DNA of 64,000 bases, taken from positions 59,350 through 123,349 of the forward strand of contig JAAXIC010000031.1 of assembly GCA_012270555.1 (NCBI GenBank), read 5' to 3'. Made by a program: the position numbers and the translations under genes. This DNA comes from Chloroflexota bacterium (GTDB lineage Bacteria > Chloroflexota > UBA11872 > VXOZ01). Shown in pieces: positions 9,089 to 18,340 of this stretch (positions are counted from its first letter, which is position 1; every line of letters starts with the position of its first letter). A model generated the notes under the pieces. The model worked only from the letters and a program-made list of their open reading frames with translations. It was not told the origin of the DNA and did not search any database.

Positions 9089-9931
9089 CTATAGGTCTTT
9101 GCGCGCAAACACGCGCACGCCTAGCAGCACGGCGAAGGTGATGTACAGCAGCGCCCAAGCGAGCATAAAGAGAGAGGGTTGACTGAAGCCCTCGAAAGGC
9201 CCGCCGGCCAGGATGGCAAGTTCCTGTACGTTCAACCGTTGCGCAGCCATACGCCACAGCGCGTCGGAGGGCAGCAGCAAGCTGGCAATGATGCCGATGT
9301 TCTGCATGACTTGATTATCCAGCAGCACACCGAGTTGCTCCACCATACCGCCGACCATGGCGAGACCGTAGAGCATAATAACGGTCACGCCCGCCGTGAG
9401 CGTCGAAAGCAGCGTACTGGCACACACGGTAACGCATGAGAGGAGGACACCCAGCAGGCCGAGCAAGAGCGCCGATTGCAGGGCGGACCACGCAAAGAAT
9501 CCTGCAAACAGCCAGGTAAGCATGAGCAGCGCCACGGTGGTTGCAATTGCGAACGCGGCGGACATGGCGCCCAGGCCGCAGCACTTGCCCACGAGCACCT
9601 GCCAGCGCATGAGCGGCTTCGGAATGATGGCATGGAGGGTGTTTTGTTCCACCTCAGTGGCGATTGCGCCGGCTGAGGTGAAAATCGCCACCAGCGCCGT
9701 CAGCATGCCGGCAACGTTGAGCGCCGCGGCGAGGAGTTGGCCGGAGACGGCGTCGCGGAACACGTCCGGGTTCACAAAACGTTCGGGCACGTTCAGGTCG
9801 CGCATGACAAAATACATGCCAAGTCCATAGAGCGTGACGAACGCTGCTGCCAGCAGCACCCCGCCGAGCACGGCTTTCTTGCGTACGCCCTCTTGCAGCG
9901 TAATCTTGGCTATGACGAAAATCGGCAGCAT
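9089..9931 (-). CDS. ABC-2 type transporter permease
   Basis: A 280-residue membrane protein with about six predicted membrane segments, in the order typical of ABC-2 permeases that work with a CcmA-like ATPase: first segment VLGGVLLAAAFVTLYGLGMY, a second after a polar loop (NVAGMLTALVAIFTSAGA), then a cluster of four hydrophobic stretches. The sentence ATEVEQNTLHAIIPKPLMRWQVLVGK is the cytoplasmic loop (pattern E...GTLxxxlxkPlsR) found in this family. It follows the ATPase gene with about 47 bases between them. Together they form an export-type ABC transporter; substrate unknown. The gene is the last of a minus-strand group that begins with the amidohydrolase. Confidence 0.85.
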   Translation of the reverse strand: MLPIFVIAKITLQEGVRKKAVLGGVLLAAAFVTLYGLGMYFVMRDLNVPERFVNPDVFRDAVSGQLLAAALNVAGMLTALVAIFTSAGAIATEVEQNTLHAIIPKPLMRWQVLVGKCCGLGAMSAAFAIATTVALLMLTWLFAGFFAWSALQSALLLGLLGVLLSCVTVCASTLLSTLTAGVTVIMLYGLAMVGGMVEQLGVLLDNQVMQNIGIIASLLLPSDALWRMAAQRLNVQELAILAGGPFEGFSQPSLFMLAWALLYITFAVLLGVRVFARKDL

Positions 9932-9978
9932 TGGCTTTGTCTGTTTTTAGAGGCGATGACGCGCCTTCAAATGGGTTT

Positions 9979-10893
9979 TTAGGCGCCGGTGTCATCCACA
10001 GTACGGACGAAGAGGTCTTCCAGACTCTCGTGGCGTAACGCCACGTGGTGCACCGCAGCGCCTGCGGTAACGAGCATTGACACAATTTGCGGAACGTCCT
10101 CAGGGTCGGTCAGCGCGAGCGTAAGCCGATTGCCCTCGTGCGCCGCGAGTTCCCACCGCGCTTTTACGCGCTCCAGTATGTCTTCACTCATACCCTGAGC
10201 CTGTACGTCCAGCAGGCGACGAGCAGCGAGAAGCTCATCCAGTGTGCCGTCGCGCACGACTTCGCCCCGTTGGATGATGGCTACGCGGTCGCATACGGCT
10301 TCCACCTCGGAAAGCAGATGGGAATTGAGAAAGACCGTCTTCTTTTCGGACTTGAGTTGGCGGATGATGTCTCGCACCAGACGGCGGCCGATGGGGTCCA
10401 GGGCACTGGTAGGTTCATCGAGAAAGACTAACTCCGGATCATGCAGCACGGCCTGCGCGATGCCAATGCGCTGGAGCATGCCCTTGGAAAACGTGCGCAA
10501 TTGCTGGGCGGCAGCGCGTTCGAGGTTGACCAGCGCGAGGACGTCTGCGATGCGCTGCTTGCGCTGCTTGCCGCTCATACCGTAGAGCTGGCCGTGAAAA
10601 TCCAGAAACTCGCGCGCGGTGAACCACTCGTGAAAGCGGAATTGCTCCGGCAAGAACCCAATCCTTGCCTTGATGCGATGATCGCCCAAAGGCGCGCCGA
10701 GGAGCGTGCCGCTGCCGCCTGTAGGAAAGACCAAGCCCAAGAGCATCTTCACGCAGGTGCTCTTGCCCGCGCCGTTCGGACCCAGAAAGCCGAAGATTTC
10801 CCCGGTCGGCACCGCCAGGTCCAGGCTGGCGACAGCCGGGGTTGTGCCATAGACTTTGCGGAGTTGCTGGGTTGTGACTGCAAGTTCGGGCAT
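9979..10893 (-). CDS. ABC transporter ATP-binding protein (CcmA/DrrA type)
   Basis: About 304 residues. Walker A PNGAGKST, signature region FSKGMLQRIGIAQA (a variant with SKGM in place of SGGQ, as in many ABC-2 exporter ATPases), Walker B ELVFLDEPTSALDP and H-loop VFLNSHLLSEVE are all present, followed by a C-terminal accessory domain of about 80 residues. It pairs with the ABC-2 permease just downstream. A TTG at 10905 would sit two bases after the amidohydrolase stop; the ATG at 10893 gives a start at MPELAVTTQQL, which fits the family better. The close spacing suggests one transcript with the amidohydrolase. Confidence 0.9.
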   Translation of the reverse strand: MPELAVTTQQLRKVYGTTPAVASLDLAVPTGEIFGFLGPNGAGKSTCVKMLLGLVFPTGGSGTLLGAPLGDHRIKARIGFLPEQFRFHEWFTAREFLDFHGQLYGMSGKQRKQRIADVLALVNLERAAAQQLRTFSKGMLQRIGIAQAVLHDPELVFLDEPTSALDPIGRRLVRDIIRQLKSEKKTVFLNSHLLSEVEAVCDRVAIIQRGEVVRDGTLDELLAARRLLDVQAQGMSEDILERVKARWELAAHEGNRLTLALTDPEDVPQIVSMLVTAGAAVHHVALRHESLEDLFVRTVDDTGA

Positions 10894-10907
10894 GATTGGC
10901 GTCAAGA

Positions 10908-11684
10908 TTACGCGAAGAAAGTCTGACTGTGGGGCTGCTGTGCAAAGGCGGCCCGCGCATTCTTGTAAAGGATGTTTTCTTTCTCTTCCGGCGAGATGTC
11001 GGCGGCGTAGACTTTCGCAAGCTGGGAGGTGAACGAGCGCCCGGTGCCGTCACTGCCCTGCACAACATGCTCGGCGCCGACGTATTTGACGAGCATCTCC
11101 GTGTAGCCGTTGGTTGCCTCGCAGCCGCCGATGTCCAGGTAGATGTTCGGCAGGCCTCCGGCGAGTTTCACCGTATACTCCACGTCGCCGCTGGCGTGTC
11201 CCCAGAAGAAGTTCACATTAGGGTGACGCAGGGCGGCGGCGCGCATGTCAAAGGAATCAGTCTCGCCGGGCAGGTTGCCCGTAACTTCCAGCCACGTATG
11301 TTGTAAAACAGGCAGCCGATAGGCGGCGCACGTAGCGAAAACCGCATCAGCGCGCGGATCGTTGGCCTTGACCGCCGTCCAAAGCTTTACACCCTGCGGA
11401 CCGCGGTGACTCTTGACCCGCCGCTCCAACTCGTCAACCGCAAACTGCCCGTGGGCAGGGTTGAGGTACCACATGGGGATGACGCGATCGGGATGGGCCG
11501 CGGCAACTTGAGCAGTTTGGTCGTTGCAGCGCGACACAAACTCCCGTGACGGGAAGTTTGGCGAACTGCTGCCCTCCAGGTTGATGCTGTTGAGGCAGAG
11601 TAACATGTCAAGCTGTTCGGCCTGGCGCAATGCGCGGGCAAGCATCGGTTTCGAGCGGATGTGCACGTGGACGTCGATGATCAT
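10908..11684 (-). CDS. Amidohydrolase family protein (TIM-barrel, amidohydrolase-2 like)
   Basis: A 258-residue protein starting MIIDVHVHI, the metal-binding HxH of the amidohydrolase-2 (ACMSD/LigI-like) group. Further likely ligands follow: Lys in GVKLWTA, His in LQHTW, His in FFWGHASGD and Asp in VQGSDGTGR. The last is the usual catalytic Asp after the eighth strand. Such enzymes hydrolyse or decarboxylate small cyclic or aromatic compounds; the substrate is not evident. The frame stays open upstream to 11903, but that extension runs through a dispersed palindromic repeat and has no conserved look, so the ATG at 11684 is chosen. It is closely followed by the ABC ATPase gene. Confidence 0.82.
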   Translation of the reverse strand: MIIDVHVHIRSKPMLARALRQAEQLDMLLCLNSINLEGSSSPNFPSREFVSRCNDQTAQVAAAHPDRVIPMWYLNPAHGQFAVDELERRVKSHRGPQGVKLWTAVKANDPRADAVFATCAAYRLPVLQHTWLEVTGNLPGETDSFDMRAAALRHPNVNFFWGHASGDVEYTVKLAGGLPNIYLDIGGCEATNGYTEMLVKYVGAEHVVQGSDGTGRSFTSQLAKVYAADISPEEKENILYKNARAAFAQQPHSQTFFA

Positions 11685-11767
11685 GGAACGTGGATCTGTG
11701 TCCTTTCGGACCGCGTCTCCGGTCGGACTCTCCCACTGAAGAAAGTGGATTTCGCTCTTCCGCCGCT

Positions 11768-11808
11768 TCATCCGTTCGCCCTGAGCTTGTCGAAGGGTGA
11801 ACGGATGA
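11768..11808. repeat. REP-like inverted repeat
   Basis: TCATCCGTTC (11768-11777) and GAACGGATGA (11799-11808) form a perfect 10-bp inverted repeat around a core that reads gccctgagcttgtcgaagg. The plus-strand reading gives PFALSLSKGERM. A longer relative with the same GTATCCGTTC-like arm lies at 40137-40205. The rest of the 11685-12046 stretch shows no gene I can support. Confidence 0.55.
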
Positions 11809-12046
11809 GCATGCACACAACTCTGGCTCAGTGGTCTCACATCCGTCCGTACCGAGTGGGCTCCGCGTAAACCTTGTCGCAGCGCGAACGGGCGCTTTGG
11901 CAACCAGTCACGGCGAAAGCGCCTGACCCGCTAAAGCAGGATTGGCAGCGTGATCGTTGACACGCAAGCGGAAACATAGCCGGGCCTCTTCCCTCATTCT
12001 ATACTATGCGGTAGCGCAAGCATGAGAAGTGCCTAAGGATTGCTAC

Positions 12047-12796
12047 GTGGAACTACTCTTTGGTTTCCATCCGGTGCGGGAAGCATTACGCGCCGGCCGC
12101 GTGCCTGAGGCCGTGTGGGTAGTGGCAGGCGCGAAGGGTCTGGGTGAGATTGTGGCGTTGGCACGCGCGAGTGGGGTGCAGGCGCGGACGGTCACGCGGC
12201 AGGAGTTGGGCGATCTCTGCCGCAGCAGCTACCATCAAAACGTCGCCGCGAGATTCCCGGACCGCACGCTGCACGCCCCCGACCATCCCCTTGCGGTGGC
12301 AGAACAGCGGGGACAACAGCCGCTTCTCTTGGCACTCGACCATCTGCAGGACCCGCAGAATCTTGGTTCGCTGCTGCGCACCGCCGAGGCCGTGGGCGTG
12401 CACGGCGTAGTGCTGCCAAAGGACCGAAGCGCACCCGTGAACACTACCGTCGCCCGGGCCTCGAGCGGCGCGGTGGAACATCTGGCGCTGTGCGACGTAA
12501 CCAACCTCATGCGCGCGCTGGCGTGGTACAAGGAGCGCGGCGTGTGGGTGGTGGGTCTCGATCCCGCCGGAGAGACCCGCTACGATGCGCTCGCCTACGA
12601 CTGGCCGGTGGCGGTCGTGGTGGGCAGCGAAGAGAAGGGCCTGCGCCCGTTGATACGGCGCGCCTGCGACTACTTGGTGCACATCCCCATGACGGGGAAG
12701 GTGGCATCCCTTAACGCTGCGGTAGCCGGCTCCCTGCTGCTGTATCACATCTGGTGGACACGCGAGCACGCTAGCGCGCGGGGGGGGGGAAAATGA
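12047..12796 (+). CDS. rlmB: 23S rRNA (guanosine-2'-O-)-methyltransferase RlmB-like, SpoU/TrmH family
   Basis: About 250 residues. The N-terminal substrate-binding domain begins ELLFGFHPVREALRAG, the typical RlmB opening. The C-terminal SPOUT knot domain shows the three family motifs: LDHLQDPQNLGSLLRTAEA (motif 1), VVVGSEEKGLR (motif 2) and VHIPMTGKVASLNAAVAGSLLLYH (motif 3, with the usual I-P-M-x-G-x-x-x-S-L-N-x-x-x-A). RlmB methylates G2251 of 23S rRNA in E. coli; TrmH-type tRNA paralogs are close, so the exact target is inferred. GTG at 12047 has AAGGA seven bases upstream; an earlier in-frame GTG at 12029 is less likely. The C-terminus is coded through a run of ten G, a spot prone to indels. 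Confidence 0.85.
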   Translation: MELLFGFHPVREALRAGRVPEAVWVVAGAKGLGEIVALARASGVQARTVTRQELGDLCRSSYHQNVAARFPDRTLHAPDHPLAVAEQRGQQPLLLALDHLQDPQNLGSLLRTAEAVGVHGVVLPKDRSAPVNTTVARASSGAVEHLALCDVTNLMRALAWYKERGVWVVGLDPAGETRYDALAYDWPVAVVVGSEEKGLRPLIRRACDYLVHIPMTGKVASLNAAVAGSLLLYHIWWTREHASARGGGK

Positions 12797-12817
12797 GCAT
12801 AGGTCTGGCGTGTGTGC

Positions 12818-14104
12818 TCACTCGCGGACGTTGCCTCCAGTCCGCTGGTATTCGCTGACGTGGGAGCACCCCTGATTGACGATGGTGGCAACGTCGTCGC
12901 CGCGTATCAGCATTTTCCATACTTCGTGCATGGCATACTGTGCGGCGCCAAACCTGGAGTGCCACTCGCGACCGTGTGCCATGGAATGCTGATAGGCTAC
13001 GACTTCCTCCGGTGAAAGCTCAGGCCGCAGCTCCGCAATGCGTGCCACCGCCTCCTTTTGTGCAGGAACGTATACGCTTGCTTGCATCAAGCCGACTAGC
13101 GCCTTCAGCGCCGTGTAGGCTGCCTCCGGGTGCTTCGTCCGGGAAGCTATGCCTATGCCCATGCTCGACCAAGTCGGCACGGCCTGCACCTTGCCTACAG
13201 GCAGCGCGGCGACACGGTAAGGGTTGTAATTCTGGTGCATTGGATGGTAGGCATAGATCATGGCGGGCGGCTGGCCTAGCGGCTGAAATACCAGCTTCCA
13301 CAGGTCCTCCTCTACCGTGGGCGTCACGCGATGCGTGTGCAGCAGATCGTGAACGAATTGCAAGGCCTCGACGGCGGCCGGCTCCTGCAGCCGGCAGACT
13401 TGCGTGTCCGGATCGACTGCCACTGCCCCGTTCTGCCAGAGCGCCCACCAGAGTCCGTTGAAGTGCGGGATCACCCCCCAGCGGTCTACTGTCCCGTCAT
13501 CCCTTCGCTTCGTTAGCTTTGCCGCGCTTTCCACCAAGTCATCCCAGTCCCAACTACCATCCGGCGGTAACGGCTCTTCTCTGAAATAGGGAGGATGATA
13601 GTTGAGCATAAGAGGCAATGCATCCAAGGGGAGCGCGTAGAGCTCTCCCCGCCGATACTGCTCCAGCACGACGGGATAGAAAGACTGCATAAGAGCGGGC
13701 CCGTCGGCGCCGGTAAACTGGTCCAAGGGCAGCAATATCCCTTCTTCTCCCAGACCTATGGTGCTCCACTGATCCACGGTGAGGAGGTCTATTTCGTTGC
13801 TCTCCATCCATTCCACAAGATACGCCTGCGCAAACGGTTCCCCCTGGTACTTCAGGTTGAGCGTGTAACGCGCGCGTTTTGGCCCCAAGGGGTTTTCCTC
13901 GTCTTCCGCGAAAGTTGCCAATGTCTGCTGGAGATAAGGTTCAGGCATCATGTCCACTGGAGGGTTGAGCCCGGCGACGTAGCGGACTCCCCAGTTCACT
14001 TCCGGTTCGCTGACAATGCCCGGCGCGGAGAAGGAACACCCTACGCCGCTGATACCGGCGGCAAGCGCCGCTGTGCTGCCTATGAGCGTTCTGCGCGATA
14101 GCAT
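12818..14104 (-). CDS. Extracellular solute-binding lipoprotein (family 1), orphan
   Basis: A 428-residue family 1 solute-binding protein. The N-terminus LSRRTLIGSTAALAAGISGVGC has a twin-arginine pattern and a lipobox ending in Cys, so it is probably exported folded by Tat and lipid-anchored. The body has the usual SBP features, for example WSTIGLGEEGILLPLDQF, YALPLDALPLMLNYH, and RDDGTVDRWGVIPHFNGLWWALWQNGA. Such proteins deliver sugars or other solutes to ABC importers, but no matching permease genes are nearby. The neighbours are a convergent rRNA methyltransferase and, upstream, a giant membrane protein on the same strand. The ATG has an AAAGGAA ribosome site. Ligand unknown. Confidence 0.87.
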   Translation of the reverse strand: MLSRRTLIGSTAALAAGISGVGCSFSAPGIVSEPEVNWGVRYVAGLNPPVDMMPEPYLQQTLATFAEDEENPLGPKRARYTLNLKYQGEPFAQAYLVEWMESNEIDLLTVDQWSTIGLGEEGILLPLDQFTGADGPALMQSFYPVVLEQYRRGELYALPLDALPLMLNYHPPYFREEPLPPDGSWDWDDLVESAAKLTKRRDDGTVDRWGVIPHFNGLWWALWQNGAVAVDPDTQVCRLQEPAAVEALQFVHDLLHTHRVTPTVEEDLWKLVFQPLGQPPAMIYAYHPMHQNYNPYRVAALPVGKVQAVPTWSSMGIGIASRTKHPEAAYTALKALVGLMQASVYVPAQKEAVARIAELRPELSPEEVVAYQHSMAHGREWHSRFGAAQYAMHEVWKMLIRGDDVATIVNQGCSHVSEYQRTGGNVRE

Positions 14105-14455
14105 CGTCCCGTTCCTTTCCGTACAGTGGAGTACCTAACCATACGTACTCCTGCACACCCTGCACTTAACTCATGTGCAGTGTCATTACTTTAACCATTA
14201 CACACCAATACAGCATGTCAAGCATTAGAAGTACCTAAGAAATGAGAGAAGTCCCTGGGGAGGCCTTTATATAACCCGTCATGTCGGCGCAAGGCCTGCC
14301 CCGTACGTGATACAGGGTCTCTTGGGCTTGATGCAGCGCGTGAGCTACAGTGCGGCCAAGCGGTGGATACGATTATCTGAAGCAGCGGAGATGAACTACG
14401 TCTGCCAGCATGGAACACGTGATCGGTCTCTTGCGCCAAGCGGAAGGGGTGCGTC
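14105..14455 (-). other. Intergenic stretch with possible promoter for the solute-binding protein
   Basis: No gene is seen. On the minus strand a consensus TTGACA lies at 14221-14216 about 110 bases before the lipoprotein start, but the -10 box is poor (TAATGG or TGGTTA at non-ideal spacing). A short dyad CTGCAC (14160-14165)/GTGCAG (14175-14180) lies between it and the gene and could bind a regulator. The remaining part, up to the stop of the YfhO-like gene, has no visible structure. Confidence 0.3.
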
Positions 14456-17400
14456 TCACACCCAGCCGAGGCGTCTTACCAGAGCGGGGAGGAACCAGAG
14501 AAAGCCCAGGGCAGGCAGCGCGATGAGGGCGACCACAATGCCGAGACGAAAGGCCACCGGTTGGTAGCGGAAGACAATCTCGCGGGTTCCCGCGGGAACC
14601 CAAACCGCTTGGTAATAAGCGTTCGCCCGCCAGATTTCAGCGGGCTCTCCGTCGAGGGTTGCTTCCCAGCCGGGAATGAAGGTCTCCGCGAAGATGAGAA
14701 TGCGCGGCGTTGGCGACTCGAGCCGCACGATGAGGTGTTCGGGCTGAGGGCGTTCCGTCTCGAGAGAAACTGCTGCGGAGTCGTCCGCCAGCGCGTACCG
14801 TGGCATGTTCAATGCGCTTGATTCAGTGCTTTCACCAAAGCGGGCTGCCTGGTGCGGAAGAACGACACCAAGCGGCGGGCCGCCGCCCCACAGGTCCATG
14901 CGCTGGAGCCGGTGCTTCAGAGGCCGGGCAAATCCTGTCAGCGCATTGCGCGGCGGCAGCTCGAGGAAGTCCGTCTCCCGCTCCAGGATCACGTCTTGGC
15001 CGACGCGGAACGCCGGACTACTAAGAGCGAGCCGCGCCAGGTCGGTGCTCTCCGCAAGGTAGACCGTGCCCACCGCGTACACGAGTTCCAGCGCGCGATC
15101 GCGTTGGTAGAGCTTCACGTCACCGCTGAAGAGGAGCGTTATGGGTTCAGTGGTAAGGATGAGCGGCGCGTGGGTATCCGGCCCAATGGCGCTCATGGCT
15201 ACCACGTGCAGCATGCCGCCGGCTGCCTGATACTCTAGGACGACCTCTTTGAGGGAAACGGTCTCGCCGAGATCGATAACGGCGTGATAGTGGCGACCCT
15301 GAGGGTTATCCGGCCACGCGCCAACGATCCGCACCGCTTGGTGCGCCGGCGTTGATTTTTCGTATTCACCCTCGGCGGTGTGCACACCAACGTGAATTGG
15401 ATGCTCAATCATCCGGTTATCAGTGGTCGTGATGCGGAGGGTGGCGACAGGCTGCTCCTGCGGAAGCGTCGCCGCGTCGGTGAGGTACGAGATGATACCG
15501 ATGCGGTTGGCAACGAGGCCCGGCACGTTAGGAATGGCGACGGTCGGATTTTCCGCCGAAATCGCTTGGGTAAACGTGGTGTCATAGTACACGTCGTCAA
15601 TCCATGGATCGCGTATCTTGTCATCGAGCAGATAGGCAACGCCAAAGAGGTCGAGAATGCGCGGCGGCGGCACGGCGCGGAGTTGGTCGCGCAGAATGGC
15701 GTCCGGCTGCGCCGACGCGCCCGGCTGGAGCACTTCCTTCATGCGCACAAAGCCATCCAAGGGGAGCACGCCGCCGTCGTAGCCGTCCACGGTCGCGATC
15801 TGAAACCCCTGCGGTATGTTCGGCGTCATGACCTCGAAGTATTTCTGCGTGACGAGCAGATTGTACGTGCTGCCGGTTCCCAGATGGGCGAACTGCTCCC
15901 GCAATTGCGGCTCTACGCCGGGCGCGTAGGCGGTACCGGCCAGGCTGAGGATGCGCCCTCCCTGGTAAACGTCGCGCAGGGTAGCGGTGACGGGTCCCGG
16001 CTCGGTGTAGGCAATGGGAGGCGGCGCTTCGTTGTATTCCAAGTGACGGGAGGCCCAGAAGAGTTCCAGCGCGAGAAAGAACGGCAAGAGCAAGAGGAGG
16101 GACGGCACGCGTATTGCGAGGAAAATGAGACCTACGCTCGCAACAGTGAGACCGAGCCAGATGATAGGAAGCTCGGGAGAAAGCGCTTGCTGAAGCGGCG
16201 TAAGCGCGGCAACAGCGAGCGCCAAGAGGAGAACGCCGCCGCCAAACCGCAGCAGTGTTGCGCGCACGTGGGCGTGATTTTGGGATGCGGACGCTATCCA
16301 GTCGATACCGATGCCGACGAGCACGCTGGCGGCAAATGTGTAGAGCAGTAGCCAGCGGGCAGGAACGCGGAAGAGGTCCAAACCTGGAAGGATTGCAAAC
16401 AAGGCCTGATAGGTCGGAATGTATGCGCCCAGTGCGAGAAGGAGCCCTATAAGAGCAAGACCGGTGAAGCCGCACGTGGCCGGGCGGCGAGACGTCGCGA
16501 CCACCGCGAGCAGCGCAAGACAAATGGCGAGGATGCCAATGAAGCCGTAGTACTCATCCGTGCTCACGAAACCGTCAGGTGTGGGCAGTATACCGGCCAA
16601 GAACTCGCGCGGCGAGAGCGAGAACGCGGTGGCTTCAGCGTAGCTCAAACCTCCCTGGCGAATGGAGTGATGCGTGAGTTGGAGCATGGGCAGGAGCTGG
16701 GGCGCTGCCAAGGCCACCGTACCGGCAAACGCTCCGCCAAGTAAGACGAGGGCCACAATGGGGCGCCAGAGCGCTCGTGTATACCAATCTTTGAGGTACG
16801 CAAACCAAGCCGGTGCCGATGACGGCTCTGACCTGATTGCGCGTGACCGTGCAGTGGGAGTGTCCGTCGCTGCAAAGAACGCAGGGCGGTAGCCCGTGTA
16901 GCCGAGCCAGTCCCACACGGCGTGTCCCAGCCAATAGAGCATGATTGCGGCAAGGGTCATGTATGAGGGTTGGGCGTGTCCGGCGAGGAATTGCAGCGCA
17001 AGCAGACAACTTAGCGCCACCGCCCACTGCACACTGCGCTTGTAGTAGACGTGGTGTGCGACAAAGAGAGCCCAGGGCAACCACACCGCAGCGTTGACTT
17101 GGTTGACGTGTCCGACTTGCGCGCCCAGGAAGCCGCTGAGACCGAACGTTATGGCAGCCCCGATGGCGGCAGGCCAAATGAGCGCTGTCACGCGACGGGT
17201 GTAAACGTAGACGCCAAGGGCGCCCCAAATGAGGTGCAGCGCGATAGAGAGCGCCAAACCCGTCTCGGCAGAAAAGAAGAGGTACAGCAGGTTTGGTGGA
17301 TAGAGCACTGCCGTCTGTTGATTGGCGAGGAAAGGGACGCCCTGAAAGAGGTAGGGATTCCATAGCGGCAGGTTGGCTTGCCGCAATGCGGCGGCGGCGT

Positions 17401-17578
17401 ACTGGCGATAGGGGTAGAAGTAGGTGGAGAGGTCGTAGCCGGCCAGTACCCGGTCGGTGAGGAGCGCTTTCCAGAAGAAGGCGGTAACGACCGCAGTGAG
17501 AACGAGCGCGGCGCCCAACCATGGCCCGTGACGTCGGATGAATGGATTTGCTGAAAGTGCCTGCAACGAAAATGCCAT
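14456..17578 (-). CDS. YfhO family giant membrane protein
   Basis: A 1040-residue membrane protein. After a first segment at residues 18-36 comes an Asp-containing loop (GYDLSTYFYPYRQYAAAAL), then NLPLWNPYLFQGVPFLANQQTAVLYPPN, the highly recognisable luminal motif of YfhO and related GT-C-like proteins. About eleven to thirteen membrane segments fill the first half (to about residue 510). A long extracytoplasmic part with beta-rich character follows (about 515-1000), then one last membrane segment. In Bacillus YfhO is linked to glycosylation of lipoteichoic acid; for this protein a glycosyltransferase-like envelope function is inference. It stands alone; the downstream gene is a solute-binding lipoprotein 350 bases away. 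Confidence 0.85.
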   Translation of the reverse strand: MAFSLQALSANPFIRRHGPWLGAALVLTAVVTAFFWKALLTDRVLAGYDLSTYFYPYRQYAAAALRQANLPLWNPYLFQGVPFLANQQTAVLYPPNLLYLFFSAETGLALSIALHLIWGALGVYVYTRRVTALIWPAAIGAAITFGLSGFLGAQVGHVNQVNAAVWLPWALFVAHHVYYKRSVQWAVALSCLLALQFLAGHAQPSYMTLAAIMLYWLGHAVWDWLGYTGYRPAFFAATDTPTARSRAIRSEPSSAPAWFAYLKDWYTRALWRPIVALVLLGGAFAGTVALAAPQLLPMLQLTHHSIRQGGLSYAEATAFSLSPREFLAGILPTPDGFVSTDEYYGFIGILAICLALLAVVATSRRPATCGFTGLALIGLLLALGAYIPTYQALFAILPGLDLFRVPARWLLLYTFAASVLVGIGIDWIASASQNHAHVRATLLRFGGGVLLLALAVAALTPLQQALSPELPIIWLGLTVASVGLIFLAIRVPSLLLLLPFFLALELFWASRHLEYNEAPPPIAYTEPGPVTATLRDVYQGGRILSLAGTAYAPGVEPQLREQFAHLGTGSTYNLLVTQKYFEVMTPNIPQGFQIATVDGYDGGVLPLDGFVRMKEVLQPGASAQPDAILRDQLRAVPPPRILDLFGVAYLLDDKIRDPWIDDVYYDTTFTQAISAENPTVAIPNVPGLVANRIGIISYLTDAATLPQEQPVATLRITTTDNRMIEHPIHVGVHTAEGEYEKSTPAHQAVRIVGAWPDNPQGRHYHAVIDLGETVSLKEVVLEYQAAGGMLHVVAMSAIGPDTHAPLILTTEPITLLFSGDVKLYQRDRALELVYAVGTVYLAESTDLARLALSSPAFRVGQDVILERETDFLELPPRNALTGFARPLKHRLQRMDLWGGGPPLGVVLPHQAARFGESTESSALNMPRYALADDSAAVSLETERPQPEHLIVRLESPTPRILIFAETFIPGWEATLDGEPAEIWRANAYYQAVWVPAGTREIVFRYQPVAFRLGIVVALIALPALGFLWFLPALVRRLGWV

Positions 17579-17786
17579 GTGTAAAGATCGCGCCCGGTTG
17601 GCTCCCTACTTCCCTATTTCAATGATAGGAGAGGATTATTGTCGGAGCAAACGAGCGCAGTGCCGGAATCAGTGGATGGAGGTTTGACCTTTTTGGTGTG
17701 TTGGTATGCCTGTCATGCCGAAATGCGATCGGCTATGACGCTACTCCGCGCAACATGCAACCCATACTACCGGTGACAGATACAAC

Positions 17787-17817
17787 TTGACACACTGCAA
17801 CATGTGTGTCATATACT
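17787..17817 (+). promoter_or_regulatory. Promoter with dyad in the spacer
   Basis: TTGACA at 17787-17792 is followed by CATATA at 17-base spacing (17810-17815) or TATACT at 19-base spacing (17812-17817). A perfect 7-bp inverted repeat, GACACAC (17789-17795) and GTGTGTC (17804-17810), fills the spacer, so a bound protein would cover both boxes. The small membrane protein gene starts about 90 bases downstream. The rest of 17579-17905 holds no gene I can support. Confidence 0.5.
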
Positions 17818-17905
17818 GGCTTGGCCTAGTTTGTGGCTGGGGACAATCGCGCAATGAAGAAAAGCGATGGAGCTATTTGACTCAACCCAAGGGAGGTTTG
17901 GCAGC

Positions 17906-18340
17906 ATGGCACTCGTGCACAAAATCTTGGCGGTCTTTCTTTTTGTCGTAGGATTCTTGGCGTGGGGCCTCCTGATGGCAACACCGCTGTATCATGACGG
18001 GTCGCCGGAGTATCCACATTGGCAGATTCTCAACTACTTCATGGCAGCCGGCGTGCTCATCCTGCTGGTCAAGGGCTTCCTAATGCGGCGCGCGCATGCC
18101 GCGCAGGAAGCCGACGGCCGCGACACAATCGAGCACCTGCGCGTGAGTATTGCCTTCTATGGTAGCGTCGTGCTGGCGATGCTCTTCTACTGGGAGTGGT
18201 TCTGGACTTTGAATCCTGAGAGCGAGACCGGCGACGCGGTGACCTCGCATCTGGTCTACTTCCCGATTGTCGATGCGCTCTTTGTGGTGCTCTGCGTGCT
18301 GATTGGACGCCGGTTCTGGCAAGAGGGCAGCAGCGCCTAA
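17906..18340 (+). CDS. Small four-helix membrane protein, unknown
   Basis: A 144-residue protein not recognised. It has four hydrophobic segments: the first at residues 5-28 (ILAVFLFVVGFLAWGLLMA), then at about 40-56, 80-100 and 115-135, with a charged loop between the second and third (MRRAHAAQEADGRDTIEH). The start is ATG 17906 with GGGAGG nine bases before it; an in-frame ATG at 17867 has no ribosome site. Promoter-like boxes with an internal dyad lie upstream, suggesting a regulated, single-gene unit. The downstream neighbour is convergent. Function cannot be assigned from sequence. Confidence 0.7.
   Translation: MALVHKILAVFLFVVGFLAWGLLMATPLYHDGSPEYPHWQILNYFMAAGVLILLVKGFLMRRAHAAQEADGRDTIEHLRVSIAFYGSVVLAMLFYWEWFWTLNPESETGDAVTSHLVYFPIVDALFVVLCVLIGRRFWQEGSSA

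Noticed and set aside
11685-11903. N-terminal extension of the amidohydrolase
   Set aside because: It runs through a dispersed inverted repeat and lacks conservation-like sequence; MIIDVHVH is the natural start.
15380-16351. Plus-strand open frame inside the YfhO-like gene
   Set aside because: Arg-rich low-complexity translation, no ribosome site, and a strongly supported gene on the other strand.
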